From NCBI RefSeq assembly GCF_901000735.1, contig NC_081543.1, forward strand, positions 37,692,590 to 37,756,589: a stretch of DNA of 64,000 nt. Direction: 5' to 3'. The notes under the pieces are model-generated. The model worked only from the letters and a program-made list of their open reading frames with translations. It ran no database searches and had not been told where the DNA came from. Below are positions 1-11,346 of the stretch, in pieces (the stretch's first letter is position 1; every line of letters begins with the position of its first letter). Made by a program: the position numbers and the translations under genes. The stretch is from Corylus avellana. Lineage: Eukaryota; Streptophyta; Magnoliopsida; Fagales; Betulaceae.

Positions 1-100
1 TTTTTTTGACATGTCTGCACAAGGGGAGGTGGAAGGGAAATTAGAACTAGTGACGTCCGCTTCATGAGATGTAATTCCCAACTGATTGAATTACCTCTTG
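1..100 (-). mobile_element. tRNA-derived SINE fragment, copy 1
   Basis: Read on the minus strand this is a tRNA-like head with a degenerate box A and box B, then 'tgtgcagacatgtc' and a poly-A run (poly-T at the left edge here). It matches the copies at 188, 46317, 46957 and 49545, all in the same orientation. It may be cut by the window start. Confidence 0.6.
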
Positions 101-187
101 GAAACATGTGTATAAGTTATTGTAATAAAATTCCTTATTTGTATTGTATGTATTTAATTATCACATCATGAAGTGTGAGTGTGTAAG

Positions 188-291
188 TTTTTTTTTTTTT
201 ACATGTCCACATAAGGAGAGGTAGGAGGGGATTCGAACTAATAACCTTTACTTCGTGAGACGTAATCCCAACCAATTAAACTAACCCTCCG
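188..291 (-). mobile_element. tRNA-derived SINE, copy 2
   Basis: The minus strand reads a box-A-like stretch (TTAGTTTAATTGG), then a good box B (GTTCGAATCC), then 'ttatgtggacatgt' and poly-A. This is the arrangement of a short plant SINE with a tRNA head. Box B here is the best preserved of the five copies. Confidence 0.65.
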
Positions 292-1933
292 TGATTAGAA
301 AAAAAAAAACTGATCCTTCGGGACATGTGTGTAATGTAAGTTATTGTAATCAAATTCTTGCAATTTGATTACCTTATTTGTATTGTATATATATATTCAC
401 TTATCACGTCAAAAAGTGTGAGTGTGTGTAATATTTATTCATTAAATTTTGGACATAATTAATAGGGGACATAAATTTCCTCCATACGGGTTTGGAGGAA
501 ATTTCTTCAAACCCATTTAAAATAGTGTTAAGTATCTATAAACATTTAAAATGTCAGTCTAAGTTAGTAAACTGTTATTACAGACCTTAAGAATTTAATG
601 TACGTTTTAGATGTTTATAGACACTTGACACTATTTTAAACGGATTGAAATATATTTCCTCCAAACTAGTTTAGAGAAAATTTTTGTCTATTAATAGGGT
701 ATGCAATACTTTTTGTTTAGAATAATCAAAGTATTTATGTTGGCTTTTGGGTAAATTGTATTAAAATATAACATTATTTTATAATTAATTAATTATTAGT
801 ACCACCCTTACAATAAATTTTTTTTTTTTTTAAAAAAAAAATCCTAACTCCGCCGTGGATTTAGCGGCCTACCAAATCTCGACGTCACCGCCTTCCTCAT
901 CGGCAATAGTGGGTAGTGTCCTGCTGTCGGGGTCCATGCTCGACTCGACAACAGAGAGGGAGGAATCGGGTGTACGTGTATTGGCTTTTTATCATTGACT
1001 CCTATGAATATTGGCTCGTGGATTAATGTTGTTGTACGTGCATATATGTGAGTGAAAAAGAAAATAAATATATAGTTGAATTTCGTTTATGAATTCAAAC
1101 AATATAATCTTATATCTATCCTTTAACACGTTTCAAACTTTACATGCGACATTTAAAATTGGCAATTTTTAAAACAACCCTTAAACTCAACACAAATTAA
1201 TGGGTTAGAGTTAAGAGGTTTAATAATACAAATATGGCGTAAAACTCCTTGAAAAATGGTTTGCAATGGGAGTGTGTCCAGTAACTTATATACATATGGT
1301 TAAGATTATACTTAACTCATTTAGGACACAAAGAGTGTAACATTCCACCGCGCTCCACAGCCAATGCTCGTAACGGCGTACTCTATTAACATTGACCCGG
1401 TGGTAATACTTTATCTTTTAATGGCTCCACTCATCTATCAATATTCAATGACTTAATAATATAGCTTATACATACTACCAAGACATTTTAATCTGCCCTA
1501 TAGGTTGCTCTATCCATGACTCGACCATAAAACCGCAACTCGTTTGATCTCATACTTGAACTGCATGGGTTTTATCTCATACTTGACGCGATTACAGACT
1601 CTAATACCAAATGATACAAACATTGGGTAGAACTCACTATTGAAAATTGGCTTGCAAGGAAAGTGTGCCCAAAAATTTATATACACATAGTTAATATTAG
1701 AATTTACTCATATGACACAAGGAGTGTAACATCTGACTTATTTAATTTAATAAATCGGATTATAATCAAACTATATATATATATATCCTTATTTTGACAC
1801 GACTCAAACCCATCATACAAACACGAATTTTCACCTAATAAGACTTGCCCACAAGAATAAGGATCTATGTGATGTTCTTATAGCATGCAACACACGCTCA
1901 ACCTTCTCAAAAATAGGGATCTATGCTATGGAG

Positions 1934-2208
1934 GGTGTTTAGCAAACAACCCCTACGATACTGTTCATAGTTAAAAATATTAAAAAAGAAAATAACAATT
2001 GATATAGGAAAATGAAAAAGTAGTATTGGAAAGTGGAAAAATTTTGTTTTGTAGTGATTTTTTTATTTGAATAGTAATAAAAAGTAAATGATGTGATATA
2101 AAAAGTAAATGATATGATAAAAAAGTGAGAATGTTTTAATGTTGATTTTTTTGAAAAAAAAATGAAGTGAATAGTGTGTGAGAATGTGGTGTAGTATAAC
2201 AAACAAGG
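1934..2208 (-). mobile_element. hAT-like MITE, copy A
   Basis: The segment is bounded by short imperfect inverted ends (left 'ggtgtttagcaaaca', right 'aacaaacaagg'). Its inside is the reverse complement of the element at 47909-48176, including the stretch specifying SFTFYYYSNKKITTKQNF when read on the minus strand. The open frames in both copies are therefore shared repeat sequence rather than genes. I could not fix a target-site duplication, so the hAT assignment rests only on the shape of the ends. Confidence 0.5.
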
Positions 2209-2614
2209 CCATGGTACCGTGTTTATCATGGTAGCCAAGAATCCAATGATGAGCGAAGCAAGGAAAATGCCAAATTTTGGAGGCACACATATTTTCCCAA
2301 TGTACCAGATGGACGTAGTGATTTGATAATATCGCCGGCCCAAATTCAACTATTAGAAATAATTCACGTCAATATTTTATCATCTCATCTTATAAATTAA
2401 CTATTAGATTTGTGAACTTATGTGAATTCTACACAAATTTATCGGTAGATTCCACAAATTTAATAATGAATTTATTGAATTTGTATGATGATATAGAAAA
2501 AAATATTGACAGGAATTATTTCTCATCATTTTTTTTTTTTTTTTAATTTTCTGAGCAACCGATCACTTCACTAAAGTCGTGGAAAGTTTCAACACAACAT
2601 TTATAGAACCAAAA

Positions 2615-2616
<2 letters not shown>

Positions 2617-2651
<35 letters not shown>
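2617..2651. repeat. (TA)n microsatellite
   Basis: Uninterrupted TA dinucleotide run, likely polymorphic. Confidence 0.9.
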
Positions 2652-2653
<2 letters not shown>

Positions 2654-3274
2654 GTATCTTCTTCTTTTTAAGGTTATTTGTGAATTTGCGAATTTGAGTC
2701 GGTTAATTTTTTTTTTCTTCAAGCTGTTCAACAATTCAAATTAAGTGTTTAGTTATTTTTTTGAGAGGTGCACAATGAAAAGACATATTAAAACAAAGCG
2801 AAAAGTTAGCCATTTTTTGAACTTATTTATTTTTAAATAATAATAAAAATTATGTAAGCTATTATATTTAGATTGCCCCCATTAAATTTTTTATATATAT
2901 ATATAGGCGTGGCAAAATAAATTATAATTTGCATTTATATTTTTTAAACAATAATTAAATTTTGTTGAATTATTTATTTATTTCGTTATTTATGTTTTTT
3001 AATCTTGACGTACCTCTGACCCAAAATCTTAGCTTCACCATTGTTTATATGACCTGATAAAGACGCGTTTGTGGGCATGCATTCAACAAAATGAAAAATT
3101 CTCTCCCTTTTTCCAATTCTCTCTGCCTTGAATAGAAATAAAATAAAATAAAATAGAAAAGAAAGAATCTTGTCCCAAAAGGTTAGGAACATTCCTTCAA
3201 AAACAAACATAGCTAATTATTAATGAACCTTATAGTTTTCTATTTATAATCGATCATATACGATATACACATGA

Positions 3275-3394
3275 AGTTTGGTCAATTACAAACAATAGAA
3301 GTCATCTTCAGATGAGGTTGTTACAGAATCTCAAATTAATACAGATACATTCTTTGACTTGGTCTGATTTCTTGACTTGGTCTGTTACTTTGAC
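3275..3394 (+). promoter_or_regulatory. W-box cluster upstream of the Cys-rich peptide gene
   Basis: TTGAC cores lie at 3354, 3372 and 3390, with GGTCAA (reverse W-box TTGACC) at 3280. A further TTGACG is at 3005. Clustered W-boxes are the known binding sites of WRKY factors in defence and stress promoters. The cluster ends about 145 bp upstream of the ATG at 3539. The last core overlaps TGACG, which can also be a TGA-factor half-site. Confidence 0.5.
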
Positions 3395-3538
3395 GTCTCT
3401 TGTAACAGAAGGATCCGATGATGATTCGCCTGTTTTTTTCTTTTATCTTCATATTTTATATCACATCAATCAATTCTTCCATCTCCAGCCATTTCCATCA
3501 ATTTACAAAAGCCATTTACTAAAAGAAAAGAAAAGAAA

Positions 3539-3784
3539 ATGGCTTCATCTTCTTCGACCAAGGTTGCGGCAATATTGCTTTTTATCACCATGATCGTTTT
3601 GCTGACATCCTTCGAGGTCGGAGAAGCCTTTCGATGGGGAATGGATAGCCCTTGCTATGACAAGTACTTCCCAACATGCCTAGTTGGAGGTGAATCGCAA
3701 GAAACTTGCGTTGATTATGTAAGAAATTTATGCTCTACTCTCATATGCATTTTTTGTGGACATTCGGGTCGCGTCAGGACATGA
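3539..3784 (+). CDS. Small secreted cysteine-rich peptide
   Basis: An 81-residue single-exon frame. A polar N-terminus is followed by a strong hydrophobic core (about residues 9-26, ending near FEVGEA) that looks like a cleavable signal peptide. The mature part (about 50 residues) has six cysteines with spacing C-x7-C-x9-C-x7-C-x4-C-x2-C, compatible with three disulfides, and a basic tail (GRVRT). I do not recognise a named family; the spacing does not match the plant defensin, thionin or LTP patterns I know. The ATG at 3539 sits in 'gaaaatggc', a good plant start context, and the upstream leader is pyrimidine-rich. The promoter carries clustered W-boxes, so a defence or stress role is a reasonable inference but is not shown. 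The 3' flank holds a local tandem duplication (3991-4319). Confidence 0.6.
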   Translation: MASSSSTKVAAILLFITMIVLLTSFEVGEAFRWGMDSPCYDKYFPTCLVGGESQETCVDYVRNLCSTLICIFCGHSGRVRT

Positions 3785-3990
3785 TATACTAAGGTCAGAA
3801 ATGAAAGGGTGACGCACTATCCCAATTGACAAGACTGCAACAAAGAATTATGGCGTGGGATCTAACAACGATCCACCCATTTGCTATCTATAATTGTAAA
3901 AACTATGTAAGTTCGTGTATTGGCTTTTTTATTATTGAGTCATATAAATATTGACTCGTGAATCAATTCATGTCATAATATATTTCAATA

Positions 3991-4319
3991 GTATGATGAT
4001 GATTGTAATGAAATCCTTGTATTTGTAATCAAATCAATGTGATTGATAATTAAATATTTTTTATTTGATTACCTTATGTTTGGGATATAGAAGGAACTTT
4101 TATGTTAGAGCATTTCCAGAAGCTTTTCTATAACCCATTATCTTCCTTACATAGTATGATGATGATTGTACGTAATGAAATCCTTGTATTTGTAATCAAA
4201 TCAATGTGATTGATAATTAAATATTTTTTATTTGATTACCTTATGTTTGGAATATAGAAGGAACTTTTATGTTAGAGCATTTCCAGAAGCTTTTCTATAA
4301 CCCATTATCTTCCTTACAT
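3991..4319. repeat. Direct tandem duplication, 163-bp period
   Basis: 'gtatgatgatgattgta' starts at 3991 and again at 4154. The two copies stay near-identical to 'cccattatcttccttacat', which ends each unit. The second copy has a 4-bp insertion (cgta). The near-identity suggests a recent event. Confidence 0.85.
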
Positions 4320-5228
4320 ATAGAAAAAATGTCAAACAAATTATAAAAAATTACCCAATAGATGCCCAATGGTGTCTCTAAGAATTGAGAATATATGTTA
4401 CAGTTATACCCAATACATGGGGAGAGAATCAAAAGATCTTCCCATAGCTTTCCTATACATTATTTTAACACAAGATATTTATCTTTTTTCTCTCACCTCT
4501 TTTCTTTTCATTGGGATTGTGTTGAAATTTTGTAAAAAATGTGAGGGTAAGTATGAACTTATATTTTGTAACGAATGTATATTTAATTGAAATATGGAAA
4601 GATAAAGAAAGTTATTATGAAGTTTATTTGAATAGGAAAGCAAAAAATAGTTTTTTTTTTTTCCCCCCATAAATTTAGGGAAAATCAAAGGGAATCGGCT
4701 GGGAATGCTAATGGTGCTTTTGGTATAGCGATTTCATAGACAAAAAGTACAATTTTAAACCAAATCATAAAAAATGAATTGGTTGATATTGTGTTTTTAA
4801 AAAATTGCGATTCACAAGTAAGGAGATGATTATTTGAAAACGCATAATTTTAAAGGTTAAATTGCGATTTTAAAGGTCAAACTCCGTTTGTGTAAAAGGC
4901 GAAGTTATCACCACTAGGATATCAGAAATCGATCACTGCAGAAAAAAATGGATTATGGGATCTATCAATATTATGCCTACTTAATTAATTTGCACCATTT
5001 AAAACTATAGTTAAATTTTTTTAAAAAAATATAATGTTGAATTTAGTTCATGAATTCAATCAAAGCACACGTTTATATATATATTTTTATTGTTGTTATT
5101 ATTATTGTCGGCAAGTAATGTGAAGTGGCGAAAGAGAAAATTTTAATCAATAACTTGTGGTTATAACTTCGTACGTACTCACGTCTCAAAATAAAAACTT
5201 TTTCCTGATCACGTTGATTTTAATTATG

Positions 5229-5230
<2 letters not shown>

Positions 5231-5262
<32 letters not shown>
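5231..5262. repeat. (AT)n microsatellite
   Basis: Uninterrupted AT dinucleotide run of about 32 bp. Confidence 0.9.
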
Positions 5263-5267
<5 letters not shown>

Positions 5268-5698
5268 AGCATAAAACGAATGTATTAACTTCTAATGGTG
5301 ATTATAAGAATGCCCACATTCTAGTAAACCTCTCTAAATGAGATGCTGCATCCTATAATCCTATTGGAATGATTTTGACATGACAATATTTTTTCCTTTT
5401 TGGAAAATTCCTCTAAATTTTAAGTCATTTTGAATGTTGTGAACAATACCTTTACCCTTTGCTGCCACAATATGAAATTTTCAATTCCATCCAACTTGAA
5501 CCCATCAATGACTTTGATACCAAATGTTAAAATTGTCGAGATTACGTGATTGAGTAAAAAGTAAAGCGAAAATGGAGAGAAAATAAAACACAAAACAATT
5601 TATGTTGTTCGATAGTATGCCTACACCTCAGGAGTGAACGACTAATTTTATCATGCCAAAAAAGAATACGGTTTTAACTTATAAGAGTAATGTTACAC

Positions 5699-5867
5699 GA
5701 GTAGTGATTTAGTGAACACTGGCGTGCATAAACAGTGTTCATACCAGTGCTCATATATTATAAGATATTATTAAAATATTATTTAAATAGTAAAAAAAAA
5801 AATAATAATATATGAACACTGGCGTGCACACTGTTCATGCACGCCAGTGTTTACTAAATCACTACTC
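5699..5867. mobile_element. MITE with 9-bp target-site duplication, copy 1
   Basis: A 169-bp element with long terminal inverted repeats starting GAGTAGTGATTTAGTGAACA and extending about 38 bp with few mismatches. The AT-rich middle has no ORF. It is flanked on both sides by the 9-mer ATGTTACAC (5690-5698 and 5868-5876). A 9-bp duplication fits Mutator-like transposition. A second family member is at 47719-47886. Confidence 0.85.
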
Positions 5868-6689
5868 ATGTTACACGCACTCATGCTTTTTTACACTAAT
5901 TTTTTTACATTCATAAACGGTTTTTAAAACAATCATTGGATTTGTAATGAATTTTTATTAGATTTTTAATCCAATAATGATTTTAAAAGTCGCCTATAAA
6001 TATGAAGAAATAGGTGTGATGAAGTAAAAGTTTGTGATTTTAAAAGTCACCTAATTTTTACAGTAACACAAAACAAATATAAGAGTGACTTATATAATTA
6101 CTCTATAAATACTGTCTCGTTTTGCCCACGTGGCTTTTACTCATTAGATGAAAATAAATAAAATCTCAGTGAATCTCATGCATGTGCATCCAATCCCTGT
6201 CCTACATATAACCACCGAAACACCATCTCGTTTGACCATTGCTTAATTTTTTTTTCATTCTCCACTATAATTTTATTCAGAATGAGCAAAGAATAAGTGC
6301 AAACTTGGACAACCGGACAAGCCCTGTCCGCATTAGAAAACCAAAAGGCGACAAAGAATAAGGTACCAGGAGGCTTGTAGGGGACCAATTATTGGAATCC
6401 TATTCCAGGTGTCAATAACAGGCTGTTCCATCTTCGTGGAAAGGCAATCCGACCGTACACATACCCATATGGTTATACCACCCCCAGTTGAGCGATAATT
6501 ACTATACTCTTTTTTACTAGTCCAATCGAGTGTGGTCCAGTGATAATCGGGTTGTATCAATGGAGCAACATCTTAAGGTTGAATTTCTTAATGAGAAGTG
6601 TTTGGAATTATTAGTTTGTCTATTAGCTGGGGTTGTTATTTAGTTTTTAGTGAGCATGATGTTAAGCTATGTTTATATTGATCTTGAGA

Positions 6690-7050
6690 AAGAAGCGGCT
6701 ACAGCTAGGGGTGATAATTTATATTTATGTGTCGAGTTCGGGTCGTGTTGAAATATGTGTGTAAATTATATAATTGAATCATAATTCGACTAATTTAAGT
6801 AAACGGGTTAAACCCATGACCCATAATTTTTTAATTTTGTATTGAGTTCGTGTTAAGTTTATGGGTAATGTCAAAAGATTGCCAACCATTATGTCGCTTG
6901 TAGAGTTCGGGTTGTGTTGAGCGAAGCATAGATATAAGACTATATAGGTCAATCATAACCCAACCCATTAAATTAAACGGGTCAGATTATTTAATATTAA
7001 CTTTTAAATTTTGTATTGAGTTCATGTTGAGTTCGCGAGTTATATAAAAA
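6690..7050. repeat. Degenerate tandem pair of 'gttcgggtcgtgttga' modules
   Basis: Two related blocks (about 6700-6880 and 6895-7050) each contain a 'gttcgggt(c/t)gtgttga' start, an 'aaacgggt(t/c)a' middle and 'attttgtattgagttc(g/a)tgtt' near the end. Similar phrases are common plant interspersed repeats; no coding capacity or clear ends are visible. Confidence 0.5.
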
Positions 7051-7725
7051 ATTGTCATCTTTATCTGTAATTCTTCTAGGCCCCTCTTGAGCAATGTTTA
7101 GGGAACAAGTGTCAGCATGATTACACGTAGAGTTCTCTTAGACTCTTCATAAATGTAATGTGACTTTTAAAATCATCATTAAATTTGAGATGTTCATTAT
7201 TAAATTTTGATCTATAAGTGATTTTAAATGTCACATCATATTTGAAATAACTCTAAAACGATTTTAGTCATTCTTATATCATTACTCAATAATCAAGATA
7301 AAGTAAAGTAGTTATTTTAATTGTCCTTATTTTTATTATTAAAAAAAAAAAAAAACATTATCAAAATCGTGACTAAGCGAGACCACATGAAACCCCAACT
7401 ATAATTAACAACTTGACGACTTCATGGTTCGTGGACGGTTGTGATTGAGCACTTTTGTCTCACGGTCCAGATTAAGCAACGTGGTGTTACAGATCCGTGT
7501 GGATCATGATTGGTAGATCTTCCCAATTTAAGAGTATGTGTACACTGCATTATAGTTCCCAATTTTTCTCTGCACCCCTCTCTGTTAACGCACTTTAACT
7601 CCCCAAACAGCTTCCCCCCCAAAAAAAAAAAAAAACCCAATAAATTTTGTTCTTTTTATCTCTCCCTCAAAATTCGAACGCAACCAAAAAAAAAAAAAAA
7701 AAGGGGAAAAGAGAGAGACGAAATT

Positions 7726-9990
7726 ATGGGAGACGAAAGGGAGAGTTTGATAAACCGAAGCAACAAGTTCACGCGGAGCGTATCGCACGCGCAGGACGAG
7801 TTGCAGAGCTTCAGATCTTATCTACGGTGGATGTGCGTCGACCAATCGAACGTGTGGACGGCGTGTCTCTCCTGGTCCATGTTCGTGCTGTTCGCGATCG
7901 TTGTTCCCTTGGTGTCGCATTTCCTGCTGGCCTGCTCCACCTGCGACAGCAAACACTCGAGACCCTACGACGGCGTCGTTCAGCTCTCCCTCAGCAGCGT
8001 CGCCACGCTGTCCTTCGTTTGCCTCTCCAGGTTCGTCAGGAAGTACGGTCTTCGGAGGTTCTTGTTCTTCGACAAGCTTGTCGATGAGAGCGAGACGGTC
8101 CGAAGCGGATACACCGGACAACTCAATGTGAGTTCCCCCTCCCATCTCTCTGCAATTCGTTTCACTACATTTGGATTTTTCTTGTTTTTAATATTTTTAA
8201 ACATGATTTTACTGGGTTTTGGATTTTTTTTTTTTTTTTTTTTCATTTGATTATGATGGTCAATCTTTTGACCATGATCAGCCGAACTCAGATTCGTGTT
8301 GCAACCCTATAGGCTGGAAGGATCATTTCTTCCCAATCACGAAAGTTTTTTTCTTTCAAAAGAGATGAAAGAAACCTTTTTGGTAGATTCACAGATGAAA
8401 AGAGCTTCATGACAACTACATTCCACAAACTAGACACCTTCACGATGAAGTCAACTAGCCACTAGATGACTTGTTTGGCAAAAATTTTCGAAGCTTTTTA
8501 TTTTTTATTTTTTTATAACGTGATATTTTTTTTGTAAAAAAAAATAAAATTCCTAAAAAGTGTTGTCTTTTAAAGAGATTTATTTAATTATAGTATTAAT
8601 TTGGTTGCCCATCTTTATCTTCTTGATTATATTGGTTTATCAGGTAAATTCACAACCTATTTACGGGGACTAGAATCCCTATTATTAAGATAATATAATA
8701 ATATAAAAATTCGGACAGTTTAAAAAAGAGACGGTAAACTATACTTGTTCTAGACAATCTAGATTCTAGAATACGAAATTTCAAATTTCTGTATTATTTG
8801 GGAACTCTAATAATTCTTTATTAATAATATTTATATTGGTTTTACTTGAATTCTATTAGTGCAATTTACGTGACTTTCTTTATGTTGATTTCATGTAGAG
8901 ATCACTGAAACTTCTCTCAGTCTTTGTCATCCCCTGCTTCGTGGCAGAGAGTGCGTACAAGATATGGTGGTACGCATCTGGGGCCTCACAAATTCCCTTC
9001 TTGGGAAATGTTTACGTGAGCGACGTCGTAGCATGCCTTATGGAGCTGTGCTCGTGGCTCTATCGCACGACCGTTGTTTTCCTCGTGTGCGTTCTCTTCC
9101 GTCTGATCTGCCACCTCCAGATACTTCGGCTGCAGGACTTTGCCTCAGTCTTCCAGGTGGACTCCGATGTGGCGTCCGTGCTCTACGAGCACCTTAGGAT
9201 CAGGAGGCATCTACGGATCATAAGCCATCGCTACCGCGCGTTCATATTGTGCTCCCTGGTCCTTGTCACAGGGAGCCAATTCGCTTCGCTACTCATCACA
9301 ACAAAAAACAGCGCGGAGCTTAATGTATACAAAGCTGGAGAACTTGCGGTATATAATGCCACGTAGGCTATATATTCTCTAATTTAGAATGCTCCAATCA
9401 GGTCCTAACACGTGTAATGCTTTGGTTGTTTTGTTTCGGTGCAGCTATGCTCCATAACTCTTCTCACAGGGCTCTTGATATTATTGCGGAGCGCAACGAA
9501 GATCACGCACAAAGCACAATCAGTCACATGTCTTGCTGCCAAGTGGCACGTTTGCGCAACATTAGAATCTTTTGAGGCAAACGATATTGCTGATGCTGAG
9601 ACTCCAAGAGCTCCGATTGACCGCGAACGGGTGTTTCCTGGGAGTCCCGGCGGGGAAGAATCGGACGGTGATGATGCTGGTGATGAGGAAGATGACTTAG
9701 ATAACACCAAGTTGATCCCATCGTATGCGTATAGTACCATATCCTTTCAGAAGAGACAGGCTCTGGGTAACCAATCAGATGATTCGTAATTAGTGTGTAT
9801 TTTTGTATATTTTTAAGCGCATTATCTGATTTTTTTTTCCCTCTCCTTTGCAGTGACGTACTTCGAGAATAATAGAGCAGGGATTACGGTTTACGGGTTC
9901 ACGCTGGACCGTACAACAATCCACACCATTTTTGGTATTGAGTTATCTTTGGTTCTCTGGCTGCTTGGAAAAACCATTGGCATTTCGTGA
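7726..9990 (+). CDS. DUF3537 seven-transmembrane protein (gustatory-receptor-like)
   Basis: Four exons: 7726-8127, 8899-9348, 9445-9766 and 9854-9990, all with GT..AG borders and matching phase, giving 436 residues, the usual length for plant DUF3537 proteins. Visible features are a hydrophilic N-terminus (MGDERESLINRS), a short helix region with W and C residues, and about seven hydrophobic segments. An acidic cytoplasmic-type loop (EESDGDDAGDEEDDLD, exon 3) precedes the last segment, which ends GKTIGIS. Function in plants is unknown. From the literature, this family has been proposed as a distant relative of insect gustatory and odorant receptors, based on predicted structure and a shared topology with an intracellular N-terminus. 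The short final exon encoding a TY..-type last helix is reminiscent of those receptors; that is inference. The ATG at 7726 follows an A-rich leader and fits the family N-terminus; an in-frame ATG at 7510 lies upstream of low-complexity sequence and is unlikely. Confidence 0.88.
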
Positions 9991-11060
9991 GAAGACACGT
10001 GTACCGAAAATTTTCTATTATTCACGCAGAAGAGATAGAGGGAGAGGGAGGTTGGGAGGAGGGTGTGATGTTACATGTGGGTTCTTTTTTTTTTTTTTTC
10101 GTTTCATTGTCCCTTCTTTTCTATGATCTCTGATCTCTGAATCCCCTATCTTGTAGTTATGGTTTTATTATTCTTTATTAAAGTTATGATTTTTGTTTAT
10201 TTTTCTCTTTTCTGTTTAGTTATTTATTTATTTATTTTTTTTCAAACTATAAAAACCCCATAATTAGGGCTTTAATGGAAAGGAATAAGATCCTTTAATT
10301 TCATTTTAAGTGAAGAGAGAGAATAAGTACCCAATCTTCAATCTTGTCTTTTATTGTGGGAATCAAGGCCAGCTATGATATGACTTTGAGACATGGACTC
10401 AAAACTGCATGTTTCATGTTGAAGATGGTGACATTTGGTGCTCCAGCCCTAAACTAAGTAATCGATTAATTTTAGATTTTTTTTTATTAATTGTTGGAGT
10501 TAAATATATATTACTATTAGTTAACAATAATTTTGGGTTACTCTTTAGATAGCTCTTTATACGACATTATTGTAGGATAATTATAGAATAAAAATATGAT
10601 TTTTAATATTATTCTTAGAAAAAATGTCAAAATAATGTTATATACTACCATTTTTTTTTTTTTTAATGTAATGGTACCCATAAGTCTTTATACTAATTAT
10701 TGTTAAAAAATAAAAAATATCAATGAGCAATGAATCTTGTCACATTAACACAATAAAATAGAGTAGAATAATCACATAATATATAGCATTTTAAAAAAGA
10801 TCAACAACATATTCAATGTTTCCATGGACTGATGGACAATTGGATTAAATTAATTAAATATGTTAAATTTCTTAAATCTAATTAATTAATTTTGTATTAA
10901 ATTGATATCAAATTCACAATCATATATATAAAAAAATTTTGCACCCAAATGATAGAACCCCGATAAATTCATCGTCCACCTTTGCCGGCATCGTGTTGGT
11001 TTGTTGGTTTTAGTGGTTACCCACTAAAACTAGGCGCAACCACAGCCAACACTTTCTCTC
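9991..11060. other. 3' flank and intergenic spacer
   Basis: It holds the 3' untranslated region of the DUF3537 gene (poly-T tract at 10085-10099, AT-rich after that) and then unremarkable AT-rich spacer. No supported gene. Confidence 0.5.
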
Positions 11061-11117
11061 TTTGGCGCGTGACAGTAAAGCCAAACTGCAAACCGTAGAT
11101 TTACAAAACGCCGTCGT
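11061..11117 (+). promoter_or_regulatory. EHD1 upstream elements: E2F-like site and CG-rich palindromic motif
   Basis: TTTGGCGC at 11061-11068 matches the plant E2F consensus TTTSSCGC. AAAACGCCGTCGT at 11105-11117 is one of several CG-rich near-palindromes found 90-240 bp upstream of start codons in this window. A triple 'caagtct' repeat sits in the likely leader near 11227-11247. Confidence 0.35.
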
Positions 11118-11346
11118 GCGACAACTCCGAACATCCACCAGTGGCCAACTCAAGATTGTAAAACGACTACGTATTTATTAACCCCTTTGTCACGATCGCG
11201 CTACGTCCGTAGAAAGGAGTCTCCCTCAAGTCTCAAGTCTCAAGTCTCTCTTCCCCAAAAAATATCTCGAAACTGAAGCAGAGAATACAGAGAAGGTGGT
11301 TTTTCCATGTGGAAGAAGATCTCGCCTTTTTCTGATCTTCTAAATA

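Larger units (their letters stand above)
1..430. repeat. Tandem duplication of a ~190-240 bp unit carrying a SINE
   Basis: Two neighbouring units (about 1-187 and 188-430) share the same order: poly-T, a tRNA-like block, then an AT-rich tail. The tail contains 'acatgtgt', 'aagttattgtaat', 'ccttatttgtattgtat' and 'gtgtgagtgtgt'. The second unit has small insertions. The first unit starts at the window edge and may be cut. Confidence 0.7.
431..3000. other. Gene-free spacer with dispersed repeats
   Basis: No supported coding sequence. A diverged direct repeat pair lies at about 1250-1345 and 1635-1735 (shared 'tatatacaca/tatg', 'ggacacaa.gagtgtaaca'). It could be debris of a retroelement, but no ORF or LTR border is visible. 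A homopolymer T-to-A switch occurs near 819-841. A GC-richer stretch at 850-970 has no convincing frame. Confidence 0.5.
4320..7400. other. Gene-free spacer
   Basis: AT-rich sequence with no supported gene. It holds a (TA)n run, a MITE (5699-5867) and a degenerate repeat with 'gagttcgggtcgtgttga' modules (6690-7050). The GC-richer part at 6170-6560 has only short frames with no recognisable motif. Confidence 0.5.

Noticed and set aside
188..291. A possible tRNA gene on the minus strand
   Set aside because: Box A and box B are present but the arms do not pair into a full cloverleaf, and the unit is repeated with poly-A tails, so it is a SINE.
4369..4590. A 73-residue Cys-containing frame downstream of the secreted peptide
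   Set aside because: AT-rich, with no signal peptide and no recognisable pattern; the cysteine spacing does not match the peptide at 3539.
7647..8145. Alternative frames overlapping DUF3537 exon 1
   Set aside because: Exon 1 gives the family N-terminus in one frame with correct splice phase; the others are GC-driven shadows.
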